Source: Deltaproteobacteria bacterium (lineage in GTDB: Bacteria; Desulfobacterota_D; UBA1144; Nemesobacterales; Nemesobacteraceae). Taken from it: a stretch of DNA of 36,194 nt. This document shows, piece after piece, positions 7,329-18,538 of the stretch (position 1 is its first letter; every line of letters begins with the position of its first letter). Below the pieces are notes generated by a model. It was given only the letters and a program-made list of their open reading frames with translations, had not been told where the DNA came from and did not search any database. The stretch spans positions 1 to 36,194 of the forward strand of contig JAJCZR010000017.1 of NCBI GenBank assembly GCA_029262295.1, given 5' to 3'. A program made the translations under genes and the position numbers.

Positions 7329-8408
7329 ATGGCTGAAAATAAAACTAAAAAAGACGATAAAGATAAAAGTATTGAACTTGCAATTTCTTCTATAGAAAAG
7401 CAGTTTGGAAAAGGCTCTATCATGCGCCTTGGATCCGGTTATTCAATACCTGAAATTTCGGTAATACCCTCAGGCTCTTTGGGCATTGATATTGCACTTG
7501 GCGTGGGAGGGCTTCCCAGGGGAAGGATAGTGGAAGTCTACGGCCCTGAGGCATCGGGAAAGACCACTGTGGCTCTTCATGCCATAGCTGAGACTCAAAA
7601 AAATGGCGGTGTGGCCGCATTTGTAGATGCTGAACATGCACTTGATCCTTCTTATGCAAGAAAACTTGGTATTAAGGTAGACGATCTTTTAATATCACAG
7701 CCTGATTTCGGAGAGCAGGCACTTGAGATTGTTGATACACTTGTTAGAAGTGGTGCCCTTGATGTGATTGTACTCGACTCAGTTGCAGCGCTAACTCCAA
7801 GAGCTGAAATAGAAGGTGAGATGGGTGACACGCATGTGGGGCTTCAGGCAAGATTAATGTCGCAGGCACTTAGAAAATTAACTGCAAATGTAAGCCGCTC
7901 AAAAACAATTGTAATATTTATAAATCAGACAAGAATGAAAATTGGTGTCCCTTCGTATATGAACCCTGAAACAACCACTGGTGGTACTGCACTAAGATTT
8001 TATTCATCAGTGAGAATGGAGATTAGAAGAACTGGATCTGTAAAAGACGGAGATCAGATAGTGGGTAACAGGGTAAGGGCAAAACTTGTTAAAAATAAAG
8101 TTGCCCCGCCTTTCAGACAAGCAGAGTTTGATATTGTTTTTGGAGAGGGTATTTCACAACTTGGCGAGCTTGTTGACCTTGGTGTTAATTACAATGTTGT
8201 TGATAAAAGTGGCACCTGGTTTTCTTATGAAGATGAGAGGCTGGGACAGGGGCGTGAAAATTCAAAGACATTTTTATCCGAAAATCCTGAGATTGCTGAA
8301 AAAATAAAAAATAAAATTATTGAAGAAGCAGGTTTGGTTAGAAATGATAATTCGAATTTGGTTAAAAATGATAATTCGAATGAAGAAAAAGAGGATGGGG
8401 GTGAGTAA
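7329..8408 (+). CDS. recA: Recombinase RecA
   Basis: RecA coats single-stranded DNA, drives homologous pairing and triggers self-cleavage of LexA/UmuD-type proteins. The 359-residue protein has Walker [10 protein letters not shown], the block VDAEHALDP, Walker B-like [10 protein letters not shown], the L1 loop ([20 protein letters not shown]) and the L2 loop ([10 protein letters not shown]...[10 protein letters not shown]). The C-terminal tail contains a short tandem duplication: NDNSN occurs twice, from 'aaatgataattcgaat' at 8342 and again at 8366. It then turns acidic (NEEKEDGGE), as is usual for RecA tails. The stop shares a base with the pilT start (TAATG). I saw no LexA-box-like palindrome upstream of cinA or recA. 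Confidence 0.98.
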   Translation: MAENKTKKDDKDKSIELAISSIEKQFGKGSIMRLGSGYSIPEISVIPSGSLGIDIALGVGGLPRGRIVEVYGPEASGKTTVALHAIAETQKNGGVAAFVDAEHALDPSYARKLGIKVDDLLISQPDFGEQALEIVDTLVRSGALDVIVLDSVAALTPRAEIEGEMGDTHVGLQARLMSQALRKLTANVSRSKTIVIFINQTRMKIGVPSYMNPETTTGGTALRFYSSVRMEIRRTGSVKDGDQIVGNRVRAKLVKNKVAPPFRQAEFDIVFGEGISQLGELVDLGVNYNVVDKSGTWFSYEDERLGQGRENSKTFLSENPEIAEKIKNKIIEEAGLVRNDNSNLVKNDNSNEEKEDGGE

Positions 8409-9526
8409 TGGCCGATTTAGATTTTGATAAAATACTTAAGGCTGGTCTTAAAATTGGTGCATCAGATATACACTTAAAAGTGCATAAGACTCCTGTATTT
8501 CGTATTGATGGAAAACTTGTGCAGCTAAAAGATGCCCCAACTGTTAAAAACGAAGAATTAAGCGAAATTGCCAGGTCGATAATGACAGATTGGCAGATAG
8601 AAGAATTTGAAAAAAATCTTGATATGGACCTTGCATATAGTATCCCGGGAGTGTCGCGTTTCAGGGTAAACATCTTTCATCAAAGAGGTTCTATATCTAT
8701 GGCGATAAGGGCAGTGCCAACTGTGATTAAATCCTTTGAGAGTTTGAACCTTCCTCCGGTAATTGAAAAAATTGCCAATGAAGAAAGAGGACTGGTTATT
8801 GTTACCGGCACTACTGGTAGTGGTAAATCAACAACTCTTGCTTCAATAATTGATTATATAAACAGAAAACAAGCTAAACATATTATCACAATTGAAGATC
8901 CTATTGAATACCTACAAAGCGACAATCTTAGCTATATAAACCAGCGTGAAATGGGAATTGATACAAGATCATTCCATAGATCCATACGTGCTGCAATGAG
9001 GGAAGACCCGGATATTATTTTAGTGGGTGAGCTTCGTGATCTTGAAACCATGGAAACCTGTCTTGCTGCTGCTGAGACTGGTCACCTCGTATTCACAACG
9101 CTTCACACCCTTGATGCTCAGGAAACCATAAACCGTATGCTCACAGTTTTTCCTGCCCATCAACATAATCAGGTCAGGTTTCAGCTGGCCCAGGTGTTAA
9201 AAGCTATACTTTCTCAAAGGCTTATTCCCACTGCCGATGGAAATGGCAGGGTGCCTGCTGTGGAAGTTCTTATTGCAACATCAAGGATAAAAGATTTAAT
9301 CTCTGATTCTGAAAGAACAAAAGAAATAACCATGGCGATTAATGAAGGTAACCTTCACTATGGTATGCAGACTTTTGATCAGTGCCTTTTTGATCTTTAT
9401 AACCGTGAACTCATTACTTACGATGAAGCAATGAGGCAGGCAACAAATAAAGATGACCTTGCACTTAGAATCCAGGGTGTAACTTCTGGTTCTGTATCCA
9501 TCGATAGCTATGAAGTAGGAAGCTGA
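8408..9526 (+). CDS. pilT: Type IV pilus retraction ATPase PilT
   Basis: PilT is the hexameric ATPase that retracts type IV pili. The 372-residue protein shows Walker A GTTGSGKST near residue 137, IITIEDPIEYL (Asp box), EDPDIILVGELRDLETMETCL (Walker B) and TGHLVFTTLHT (His box). The C-terminal AIRAVPT/QRLIP pattern and INRMLTVFP place it with PilT rather than the assembly ATPase PilB. It is coupled to recA by a TAATG junction, and no other pilus gene is in the window. PilU is an alternative, because the two are similar in length and motifs. Confidence 0.92.
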   Translation: MADLDFDKILKAGLKIGASDIHLKVHKTPVFRIDGKLVQLKDAPTVKNEELSEIARSIMTDWQIEEFEKNLDMDLAYSIPGVSRFRVNIFHQRGSISMAIRAVPTVIKSFESLNLPPVIEKIANEERGLVIVTGTTGSGKSTTLASIIDYINRKQAKHIITIEDPIEYLQSDNLSYINQREMGIDTRSFHRSIRAAMREDPDIILVGELRDLETMETCLAAAETGHLVFTTLHTLDAQETINRMLTVFPAHQHNQVRFQLAQVLKAILSQRLIPTADGNGRVPAVEVLIATSRIKDLISDSERTKEITMAINEGNLHYGMQTFDQCLFDLYNRELITYDEAMRQATNKDDLALRIQGVTSGSVSIDSYEVGS

Positions 9527-9544
9527 TATTCATATCCAAATTCA

Positions 9545-10228
9545 ATGCTGATCCTTGGAATCGAAACATCCACTTTTGCTGGAAGCCTTGCCCTAATCAA
9601 AGATGATTTTACACTTTGTGAATACAACTTTAATTTTGGTCCAAAACACAATGAAAAAGTTGTACCTGCAATAAAATGGTTGCTAAAAGAGGCAAATGTT
9701 AAAAAGGAAGATCTCTATGGTGTTTCTGTAGCATCGGGGCCTGGTTCTTTCACATCACTAAGAGTAGGTATTTCGACAGCTAAAGCTTTAGCTTTTTCGC
9801 TAGGAATTAAACTAACATCTGTTTCTTCCCTTGAAGTGCTTGCTTCAAATATAGTTGCCACTGAATACCAAATATGTCCGATCATAAATGCTAAAAAAAA
9901 TGAAGTTTACTATGCTTTTTTCAACAATAAGGATGAATTAGGGAGAATTGGGGATGATTCTTTTATTTCGCCAGAGGGATTATGTGAAAAGATTAAAGAA
10001 AAAACAGTATTTTTGGGTGACGGATTAATAGAATATGAAGAATTAATAAAAGAAAGGTTAGGCAGCGATGCCTTGTTTGCACCATCAAACCTAAATACTG
10101 CCAGGGCTTCACACTGTGCTCTTCTTGGAAGAGATAAATTTTTAAGGAATGAGTTTGATGATTTTACGACCCTTGTTCCAAATTATCTGCGTAAGTCCGA
10201 AGCTGAAATAAAACATGGTTTAAAATAA
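9545..10228 (+). CDS. tsaB: TsaB, partner subunit of the tRNA t6A-synthesis complex
   Basis: The 227-residue protein begins ILGIETSTFAGSLAL and has GPKHNEKVVPAIKWLL, then VASGPGSFTSLRVGISTAKALAF, the ASKHA-fold hallmark of TsaB. With TsaD and TsaE it helps place threonylcarbamoyl on A37 of ANN-decoding tRNAs. TsaB lacks the metal-binding histidines of TsaD and acts as a scaffold. It follows pilT by 18 bases and ends the cinA-recA-pilT-tsaB run. Confidence 0.93.
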   Translation: MLILGIETSTFAGSLALIKDDFTLCEYNFNFGPKHNEKVVPAIKWLLKEANVKKEDLYGVSVASGPGSFTSLRVGISTAKALAFSLGIKLTSVSSLEVLASNIVATEYQICPIINAKKNEVYYAFFNNKDELGRIGDDSFISPEGLCEKIKEKTVFLGDGLIEYEELIKERLGSDALFAPSNLNTARASHCALLGRDKFLRNEFDDFTTLVPNYLRKSEAEIKHGLK

Positions 10229-10243
10229 GTTTCTAGATAAGAC

Positions 10244-10271
10244 TTGAAGTTGGTAAATAGAGTGATAAATT
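10244..10271 (+). promoter_or_regulatory. Possible sigma-70 promoter for the ilv operon
   Basis: TTGAAG (10244-10249) is followed after 16 bases by TAAATT (10266-10271), about 40 bases ahead of ilvB. This is a fair but not strong match to the consensus. The gap of 82 bases after tsaB is the obvious place for an ilv promoter. No leader peptide, T-box or terminator-like hairpin is seen. Confidence 0.3.
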
Positions 10272-10310
10272 TACCTTTTCTAATAAATAAGTAATAACGG
10301 GAGTTTTGTA

Positions 10311-12014
10311 ATGGCAAGAATGTTGGGAGCACAGATGTTTTTTGAAACACTATTACATCAGGGAGTTGATATAATCTTTGGACTTCCAGGTGGATATGTG
10401 CTCAAAGTCTATGATGTAATGACTGGTTATGAAGACAGAATCAAGCACGTTCTTGCAAGGCATGAGCAGGCTGCAACTCATATGGCTGATGGTTATGCAA
10501 GAGTCTCGGGGAAACCTGGAGTAGTGCTATGTACTTCCGGCCCTGCTGCAACCAATACAGTTACAGGTATTGCTACTGCACAAATGGATTCTTCTGCAAT
10601 TGTTGTTTTCACGGGTCAGGTACCCACTCTTTATCTTGGAAGTGATGCGTTTCAGGAAGCAGATCATATTGGTATCACAATGCCATGTACAAAACATAAC
10701 TATCTTGTTAGAAAAACAGTAGATTTACCTAAAACTATGCTTGAGGCTTTTCATATCGCATCAACCGGTAGGCCAGGCCCGGTTCTAGTTGATATGCCTA
10801 AAGATGTTTTGATTGGCGAAGATGAACTTAAGATACCAAAACAGATAAGCTTAAGAGGATATAAACCAAATTTAAAGGGTAATTCCGGGCAGATAAAAAA
10901 GGCTGTTGATCTTCTTTTAAAAGCTGAACGACCTGTAATTTTTTGTGGTGGCGGGGTTATTTGTGCCAATGCCACAAAAGATCTCAAAAAGTTTGTTAAA
11001 AAACTTAAGATACCAGTTTGCTGCACCCTAATGGGTTTAGGTGCATATCCTGCAGATGACCCGCTTTATGTAAATTTTCTGGGCATGCATGGTTCTTATG
11101 CCGCAAATATGACTATTCATGAGTCCGATCTTGTTGTATCAATAGGTGCCAGGTTTGATGACAGGGCAACCGGTGGCAGGTTTGATGAGTTTGCCCCGAA
11201 TGCCGAGATTATTCATATAGATATAGACCCAGCTACAATTGATAAAAATATTCATGTTCACTGCCCGATTGTAGGTGATGCCAAGATTGTATTAAACCAG
11301 CTAATGGATGCACTTCCGGCAAAGATTAAGTTAGATAGAAAACAGTGGCTTTCACAAATTAAAGAGTGGGATGAAAAACATCCGCTTCTTCCTAACCAAA
11401 ATGACCACAGGATTAAAACCACATACACTATTGATCTTCTCTCAAAGTTGGCAGATGATGATGCAATAATTGTATCTGACGTAGGTCAGCATCAGATGTG
11501 GCTTGCACAGTTTTATAAATTTAAACATCCAAGGACCTGGATCAATTCAGGAGGCCTTGGTACTATGGGATTTAGCCTTCCGGCTGCAATGGGCGCCAAG
11601 TTTGCAGCACCCAACAGGCAGGTAATATCAGTTTGCGGTGATGGAAGTTTCCAGATGAATTTTCAGGAGCTTGCTACTGCAGTTGAAAACGATATGGATT
11701 TGAAAATTATTGTTTTCAATAATGGTTTTCATGGGATGGTAAGGCAGTGGCAAACAATGTTTTTTGACAGTAATTACTCTGCATCAAAATTTGGTGTGCT
11801 CCCTGATTTTGTGAAGCTTGCCGAATCCTTTGGAGCTACTGGTCTTAAAGCTGAAAAACCAGACGAACTTGAATCAACCCTAAAAGAAGGGCTAAGTACA
11901 GATGGAGTTGTACTCATTGAAATTGTTGTAGATCATGAAGAAATGGTATACCCGATGATCTCTCCAGGTGGTGCAATGAACGATATGATCCTTCAGCCTG
12001 TCGATGTCGCTTAA
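10311..12014 (+). CDS. ilvB: Acetolactate synthase, catalytic (large) subunit
   Basis: The enzyme joins two pyruvates (or pyruvate and 2-oxobutyrate) in branched-chain amino-acid synthesis, using thiamine diphosphate and FAD. The 567-residue protein has the catalytic Glu E52 in LARHEQAATHMADGYAR, the FAD/substrate loop AFQEAD, SIGARFDDRATG and the ThDP motif GDGSFQMNFQEL. Length is typical. It opens the run ilvB-ilvN-ilvC-psd-pssA, and GGGAG about seven bases ahead of the ATG is a good ribosome-binding site. Confidence 0.95.
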   Translation: MARMLGAQMFFETLLHQGVDIIFGLPGGYVLKVYDVMTGYEDRIKHVLARHEQAATHMADGYARVSGKPGVVLCTSGPAATNTVTGIATAQMDSSAIVVFTGQVPTLYLGSDAFQEADHIGITMPCTKHNYLVRKTVDLPKTMLEAFHIASTGRPGPVLVDMPKDVLIGEDELKIPKQISLRGYKPNLKGNSGQIKKAVDLLLKAERPVIFCGGGVICANATKDLKKFVKKLKIPVCCTLMGLGAYPADDPLYVNFLGMHGSYAANMTIHESDLVVSIGARFDDRATGGRFDEFAPNAEIIHIDIDPATIDKNIHVHCPIVGDAKIVLNQLMDALPAKIKLDRKQWLSQIKEWDEKHPLLPNQNDHRIKTTYTIDLLSKLADDDAIIVSDVGQHQMWLAQFYKFKHPRTWINSGGLGTMGFSLPAAMGAKFAAPNRQVISVCGDGSFQMNFQELATAVENDMDLKIIVFNNGFHGMVRQWQTMFFDSNYSASKFGVLPDFVKLAESFGATGLKAEKPDELESTLKEGLSTDGVVLIEIVVDHEEMVYPMISPGGAMNDMILQPVDVA

Positions 12015-12106
12015 CCCTGATTTAACAAATCAGTTCTAATTGGTATTATTATCCCTTCATTTATTACTCGAAGACCAATTGAGATGGAGTCGGAGGAAAA
12101 TATATT

Positions 12107-12595
12107 TTGAGACACACTATATCTATACTTGTTGATAATGAGTCTGGAGTTCTCTCGAGGATTGCAGGGCTTTTCAGTGCAAGAGGGTTTAATATTGAAA
12201 GCCTTAACGTCGCACCAACCCATGATCCTGATACTTCAAGAATAACCCTTGTTACGAGCGGTGATGAGTATGTTATTCAACAGATAATAAAACGATTTAA
12301 CAATATGGTGAATGTAATTAAGGTTACTGACCTTAATGAGCTTATAAGGGTTGAAAGGGAGATGGTCTTGATAAAAGTGGACGCTCCAAAAGATTCCAGA
12401 GATGAGATATTTAGAATTGCTGAAGTGTTTAGGGCAAAAGTGGTTGATCTTAGCAACAAAACTTACACACTTGAGCTTACAGGTGATGTTGATAAAGTGA
12501 GTGGTTTTATTGAGATGCTGGCCCAGTTTGGAATTAAGGAAATTGCCAGAACTGGCACAGTTGCTATGGCAAGGGAAAATAAAAAAAATAAGTGA
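12107..12595 (+). CDS. ilvN: Acetolactate synthase, regulatory (small) subunit
   Basis: The 162-residue protein starts RHTISILVDNESGVLSRIAGLFSARGFNIESL, the ACT domain that binds valine for feedback control of IlvB, followed by the C-terminal domain (about 85-160). There is no ATG near the conserved N terminus. The TTG at 12107, with GGAGG at 12092-12096, is the start that gives the standard MRHTIS opening. It is 92 bases behind ilvB and 9 bases ahead of ilvC. Confidence 0.95.
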   Translation: MRHTISILVDNESGVLSRIAGLFSARGFNIESLNVAPTHDPDTSRITLVTSGDEYVIQQIIKRFNNMVNVIKVTDLNELIRVEREMVLIKVDAPKDSRDEIFRIAEVFRAKVVDLSNKTYTLELTGDVDKVSGFIEMLAQFGIKEIARTGTVAMARENKKNK

Positions 12596-13620
<1,025 letters not shown>

Positions 13621-13621
<1 letters not shown>

Positions 13622-14265
13622 TGGATATAAAAGTATTAAAAGTTGCTCGTGAGGGGCTTTCAACAATTTTTTTGTTAGGAGCCCTTGGCTGGTTACTTTC
13701 CCTCTTTGGTTTTCAATCATTATCATTCTTATTTTTTATTCTTACCCTTTTCACTTTATTCTTTTTTAGAAATCCCGACAGAAAAGTTGTTGAAGATGAA
13801 AAAGCCTTTATTTCCCCAGCAGATGGAAAGGTGATTGATATTTCCAATCAAACAGAAAAAGATCATCTTGATAAAGAGTGTCTCCGAATAAGTATTTTCT
13901 TGTCAATTCTTGATTGCCATATCAACAGGTTCCCTGTTTCAGGTAAGGTTTTAGGAACAAAGTATCATAGCGGCAAATTTGTTATGGCTTTTAACAAGCA
14001 CTCATCTGAATTAAATGAAAGATTATCAACATTTATAGAATCAAAAAGTGGTGTACAATTAGTAATTACGCAAGTTGCAGGATTTCTTGCACGAAGGATT
14101 GTATCAGATGCAAAACTTCATAGTGAATTTTCACAGGGCAATAAATTCGGGATGATAAAATTTGGGTCAAGGGTTGATCTTTATATTCCCACAGAATCAA
14201 ATGTGAGTGTAACTTTAGGGCAGAAAGTAAGAGCGGGGGAAACGGTACTGGCATGGGTAAACTAG
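13621..14265 (+). CDS. psd: Phosphatidylserine decarboxylase, short (archaeal-type related) form
   Basis: The 214-residue proenzyme has two N-terminal hydrophobic helices (about 14-50), FFRNPDR, SPADGKV, the CHINRFPVSGKV region and FGSRVD near residue 181. The GS pair there is the self-cleavage site that creates the pyruvoyl group. It makes phosphatidylethanolamine from phosphatidylserine in the inner membrane. It lies directly upstream of pssA, which makes the substrate, and overlaps it by 13 bases. Confidence 0.93.
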
Positions 14266-15071
14266 ATAAAGAAGATATAAAAGACAAGATAAAAAAAGAA
14301 AAACTTTTCCCTATAGTTCCGAATTTGCTTACAACTGCGGGCCTGATACTTGGTCTTGCATCGATTATGGCTTCTCTTGAAATAGTTATGCTCGAGGGTT
14401 ACAGCGATTTCTCATCCCCAGAGATATTCTCCAAGTTTTGGTGGGCATCAGCTTTTATAGGTTTTGCGGTTGTTATGGATATGTTTGATGGAAAAGTTGC
14501 AAGGGCACTTGGATCATCAAGTAGCTTTGGCACATCTTATGATTCACTTTCTGATCTTGTGTCATTTGGAGTTGCACCTTCGGTATTAATATATGTTTGG
14601 TGCCTTGTGAGTTTTGGAAAGATTGCTTTAATGGCACTTTTTTTCTATGTGGTTTGTGCAGCACTTCGTCTTGCCCGATTTAACATTCAATCAAAAAAAA
14701 CAGAAAAAAATAATTTTACTGGCCTTCCAAGCCCGATGGCTGCAGGTTTGATAATTGCCCCTATACTTCTTTTTTCTGAGTTTGATATAGTGCCCGGGGT
14801 CCGTATGGCGTTTTTATATCTTTTTGCAACCCCAATTTTGGGTTTAATAATGGTAAGTGATATTCCGTATAAAAAGTTTCCCGATTTTAGTAATGTTGGG
14901 CAGTTTAATGTTTTGGTAATTGGTGCCATTATCCTTACAGCAGTGATTACTAATCCCGGAATAATGGTTGCACTTGTGACTTCATCTTATTTTTTTCTTG
15001 GCCTTTCCATGTTTGTCTTTCATCAGATTAAAAAGAGAAGCGAGTCCAAAAAAAAGCAAGAAATTTTTTAA
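14253..15071 (+). CDS. pssA: CDP-diacylglycerol-serine O-phosphatidyltransferase
   Basis: The 272-residue membrane protein carries the CDP-alcohol phosphatidyltransferase signature D-G-x2-A-R-x8-G-x3-D-x3-D: DGKVAR, G in SSFG and the two Asp of YDSLSD. Helices lie at about 25-45, 68-85, 115-140, 160-180 and 215-260. The opening FPIVPNLLTTAGLILG is typical of PssA. It condenses CDP-diacylglycerol with serine to feed Psd. It closes the ilv-psd-pss run; the tail (KKRSESKKKQEIF) is basic. Confidence 0.93.
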   Translation: MGKLDKEDIKDKIKKEKLFPIVPNLLTTAGLILGLASIMASLEIVMLEGYSDFSSPEIFSKFWWASAFIGFAVVMDMFDGKVARALGSSSSFGTSYDSLSDLVSFGVAPSVLIYVWCLVSFGKIALMALFFYVVCAALRLARFNIQSKKTEKNNFTGLPSPMAAGLIIAPILLFSEFDIVPGVRMAFLYLFATPILGLIMVSDIPYKKFPDFSNVGQFNVLVIGAIILTAVITNPGIMVALVTSSYFFLGLSMFVFHQIKKRSESKKKQEIF

Positions 15072-15152
15072 TGGATGAGCCTGGATAGTTAGTTATCCTA
15101 TTAGCCAATTTCAATCCTAACATTCAACTAAAAAGGCGAGGTTTTAAAAATA

Positions 15153-17798
15153 ATGAAGTATTGTTTTAAAGTTTTTTTTCTTCTTATTCTAATACTTGAG
15201 GTGACCACTATGAACACTCTTTCAGACGATCTGAAAGATACAGAAAAGTATAAACTTGATAATGGCATGACTGTGATCCTTGAAGAAAACAGTTCTTCTC
15301 CTGTTGTGGCCGTGAATGTATGGGTGGGCACCGGAAGTGCTTGTGAGGAGCAAGGGGAGTATGGGCTTGCGCATGTGCATGAACATATGCTTTTTAAAGG
15401 TACAGAGAAAAGAGATGTTGGTGAGATTGCAAGGCTTGTCGAAGCAGGCGGGGGAGATATAAATGCTTTTACCTCTTTTGATGAGACTGTTTACTACGTT
15501 GTAAGCGCAAGCAGGTTTTTAAACACAACTCTGGATATACTGTCTGATGTTGTTGAGAATTCCACATTCGATCCAAATGAGCTTTCAAAAGAACTCGAAG
15601 TTGTGCTTGAAGAGATAAATAGGGGTGAAGATTCTCCCTCAAGGGTTTTAAGCCAGAAACTTTTTGCCACAGCTTATGATAAACATTCTTACAAACGTCC
15701 TGTAATAGGCACCAAAGAAAGTGTAAAGAGGTTTACAAGGGAAGGTATTTTAGAGTTTTATAAAAAATGGTATTCCCCTCAGAATATGATCCTTGTGGTA
15801 GTTGGGGATTTTGAAAGCGAGGATGTAAAGCAAACTATTCTCAATACTTTTGGCAAACTCCAAAAAAGGGATATACCCTCATGTGAAATTCCGATGGAGC
15901 CGCAACAAGAATCCATTAAAACATTTGTGCTAAACAAGGATATAAATGAAGGTTATTTCTCTTTGGGATATCACGTTACTTCAGCAAAGGATGAAGACAC
16001 TGCGATTATTGATGTTCTCTCCACAATTTTGGGCTCAGGTGAAAGCTCAAGACTTTACAGGGAAGTAAAAGAAGAAAAAGGCCTTGTAAACAATATTTAT
16101 TCTTATGCTTATACCCCCAAATATGACGGGATTTTTGTTGTAGGGGGCACAATAGATCCAGCAAAAACTTCAAAAGCTTATGAAGAAATTATTAGGCAGA
16201 TTGAAAGGCTCAAAACTGAGTTTGTTAGTGAACAGGAGATTGCAAGGGCAAAGGTTAATATTGAGAGCGATTCAATTTATACAAAAGAGACAATGCAGGG
16301 CCAAGCCCAAAAGCTTGGATTTTTTGAACTCAAAGCAGGTGATTACAAATATGAAAAAGAGTATCTAAACAGTATAAGAAATGTTACTCAAGAGGATATC
16401 TTAAGAGTGGCCAATAAGTATTTTACAACTGAAAACCTCACTGCCGGGATTCTTTTCCCCACAAATAATCAGGCTTTGAGCGAAGATGAGCTAAAAAACA
16501 TTATCTTAAGCAGTGAAAAAAAATACAAAAATGAGGCACTGACTGAAAAGCCTCAGAAAGAAAATACAGAAGTTAAAGAATTTGAGCTGGAGAATGGAAT
16601 AAAAGTTTTAATAAAAGAAAATCATTCAGTTCCACTTTTCTCTGCAAGGGCAGCTTTTCTTGGAGGGGTAAGGTTTGAAAATGATACAACAAATGGTATC
16701 TCAAGTTTTTTAAGCGGTATGTTCACAAGGGGCACAACTTCCAGATCAGCAGAGGAAATTGCAAATGAAATAGAATCTTTAGCAGGTGATATTGAAGGTA
16801 TATCGGGGAAAAACAGTATAGGAGTGGGAGTGGAATCACTTAGCCGTAACTTTGATAAAGCTATGGACATTTTTTCAGATGTAATCCTCAATCCATCTTT
16901 TACTGCTGAAGAGATAGAACGTGAAAGAAGGGAAGTACTCTCGGCAATCTCAAGGCAAAAAGATAATCTTTTAAAAAAAACCATAAACACTTTTCTTGAG
17001 ACACTTTTTACAAAACACCCTTATAAATACAGAACTATGGGTACTGAGCAAAATGTTAACTCTTTTCAAAAAAGTGATATTGAAGCTTTTTACAATAAGA
17101 TTGTAAGACCTGAAAATATGGTTATTTCGTTAGTGGGTGATATAAATACTGAAGATGTACTTGCGACTATTAAAAAAGCTTTTGGTGGTCTTCAAAAAGG
17201 AAGTTTTCAGAATATAGAGCTTCCTAAAGAGCCGCGGTCTAATGAAATAAGAAAAGTGGTGAAGCAGGAAAAAGATAAGGCACAGACACATATTATCTTG
17301 GGTTATCAGGCGCCAAGCATATATGATGAAGATCAGTATGCGTTTGAAGTAATGAACACCGTTCTTGCAGGGCAGGGTGGCAGGCTTTTTCTTGAACTCA
17401 GGGATAAAAAAAGCCTGGCTTACACAGTTACTTCATTTCAAAGCCCCGGCCTTGAAACCGGCTATTTTGGAGTTTATATTGGCACAGCTCCTGATAAAGA
17501 GGAAGAAGCCCTGAGCGGAATAAAGGATCAGCTTAAACTCTTAATTGAAAAGGGTATTACAGATGAAGAGCTTGACCGTGCAAAAAACTATATTGTTGGC
17601 ACTTACGAGATTGGCCTTCAAAAGAATTCATCTCAGGCAGCAAAGATAGTTTTTGATGAGCTCTACGGAATTGGCTGGGAAGAATACAATAAATATCCTC
17701 AAAAAATAATAGCTGTTACAAAAGAAGATGTTTTGAGAGTGGCAAAAAAATATATTGATCTTGATACTTACACCCTCACAATTGTAAAGCCCGAGTAA
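15153..17798 (+). CDS. Two-unit M16 zinc peptidase (pitrilysin/insulinase family), exported
   Basis: The 881-residue protein begins with a hydrophobic signal segment (about 4-18). It contains two complete M16 units, about 30-450 and 465-875. The first has the inverted zinc motif HVHEH (HxxEH) in GLAHVHEHMLFKGT, with the downstream Glu in EVVLEEINR. In the second unit the matching site reads GISSFLSGMFTRGT, so zinc ligands are lost and this half is structural, as in many fused M16 proteins. It probably degrades peptides in the periplasm. GGCGAGG precedes the ATG. It begins a four-gene run that ends at the terminator near 19.47 kb. Confidence 0.92.
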   Translation: MKYCFKVFFLLILILEVTTMNTLSDDLKDTEKYKLDNGMTVILEENSSSPVVAVNVWVGTGSACEEQGEYGLAHVHEHMLFKGTEKRDVGEIARLVEAGGGDINAFTSFDETVYYVVSASRFLNTTLDILSDVVENSTFDPNELSKELEVVLEEINRGEDSPSRVLSQKLFATAYDKHSYKRPVIGTKESVKRFTREGILEFYKKWYSPQNMILVVVGDFESEDVKQTILNTFGKLQKRDIPSCEIPMEPQQESIKTFVLNKDINEGYFSLGYHVTSAKDEDTAIIDVLSTILGSGESSRLYREVKEEKGLVNNIYSYAYTPKYDGIFVVGGTIDPAKTSKAYEEIIRQIERLKTEFVSEQEIARAKVNIESDSIYTKETMQGQAQKLGFFELKAGDYKYEKEYLNSIRNVTQEDILRVANKYFTTENLTAGILFPTNNQALSEDELKNIILSSEKKYKNEALTEKPQKENTEVKEFELENGIKVLIKENHSVPLFSARAAFLGGVRFENDTTNGISSFLSGMFTRGTTSRSAEEIANEIESLAGDIEGISGKNSIGVGVESLSRNFDKAMDIFSDVILNPSFTAEEIERERREVLSAISRQKDNLLKKTINTFLETLFTKHPYKYRTMGTEQNVNSFQKSDIEAFYNKIVRPENMVISLVGDINTEDVLATIKKAFGGLQKGSFQNIELPKEPRSNEIRKVVKQEKDKAQTHIILGYQAPSIYDEDQYAFEVMNTVLAGQGGRLFLELRDKKSLAYTVTSFQSPGLETGYFGVYIGTAPDKEEEALSGIKDQLKLLIEKGITDEELDRAKNYIVGTYEIGLQKNSSQAAKIVFDELYGIGWEEYNKYPQKIIAVTKEDVLRVAKKYIDLDTYTLTIVKPE

Positions 17799-17811
17799 AA
17801 TAGATTATTAA

Positions 17812-18528
17812 ATGGATTCCTATGAGACACTTGCAAGATTTTATGATCCCATTATGGGTGATCAGGAAGAATCTGCAAAATATGTACTTAGCCTGATCAG
17901 GAAAAATAACTCTAAAGCTAAAACTGTTTTAGAACTTGCCTGTGGCACGGGTGCATATCTCCAATATCTTTCCAAATATTATGATGTTGCAGGGCTTGAC
18001 AGCTCTTCAGCCATGCTCAGTGTTGCGAGAGAGAAGATACCGGGTTGCCCGCTTCTTCAAAATGATATGCTAGGTTTTGAGTTTGATGAGAAGTACGATT
18101 CAGTCATCTGTATGAACGATTCTGTAAATCATTTGTTGAAAATAGATGAGTGGAAAAAGCTTTTTTCCCAGGCCCATAAGCATCTTGATAAAAATGGTAT
18201 TTTTATTTTTGATATTAATACTGAAAAAAAACTAAAAAACCTTTCAGAAAACCCTCCGATTATTCATGAGTTTGGTGATAATATTTTTATTACGGACGTT
18301 ATAAAAAATCCTAAACAAATATTTGAATGGGATCTCAGGATATTTGAAAAGATTAGTGATCAAGATTACAAACTGCATGAACAAACTCTTTTGGAAAGGG
18401 CTGTGCAAATCGTAAAAATAAAAGAAATGTTGTCAAAGCATTTCAGGAAAATACAACTATTTGATTTCGACAATTCAATTGTTTCCAGAAAATCGGAGAG
18501 AATTTATTTTGTTGCAGTAAAAAAATAA
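17812..18528 (+). CDS. SAM-dependent methyltransferase, class I
   Basis: The 238-residue protein shows the SAM-binding motif I VLELACGTGAYLQYLS, an acidic motif II (VAGLDSSSAML) and motif IV-like YDSVICMNDSVNHL, the pattern of small class I methyltransferases. The opening YETLARFYDPIM is common in this group (Methyltransf_25/11 type). The substrate cannot be read from the sequence. It follows the M16 peptidase by 13 bases. Confidence 0.85.
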   Translation: MDSYETLARFYDPIMGDQEESAKYVLSLIRKNNSKAKTVLELACGTGAYLQYLSKYYDVAGLDSSSAMLSVAREKIPGCPLLQNDMLGFEFDEKYDSVICMNDSVNHLLKIDEWKKLFSQAHKHLDKNGIFIFDINTEKKLKNLSENPPIIHEFGDNIFITDVIKNPKQIFEWDLRIFEKISDQDYKLHEQTLLERAVQIVKIKEMLSKHFRKIQLFDFDNSIVSRKSERIYFVAVKK

Positions 18529-18538
18529 GGTTAACAAG

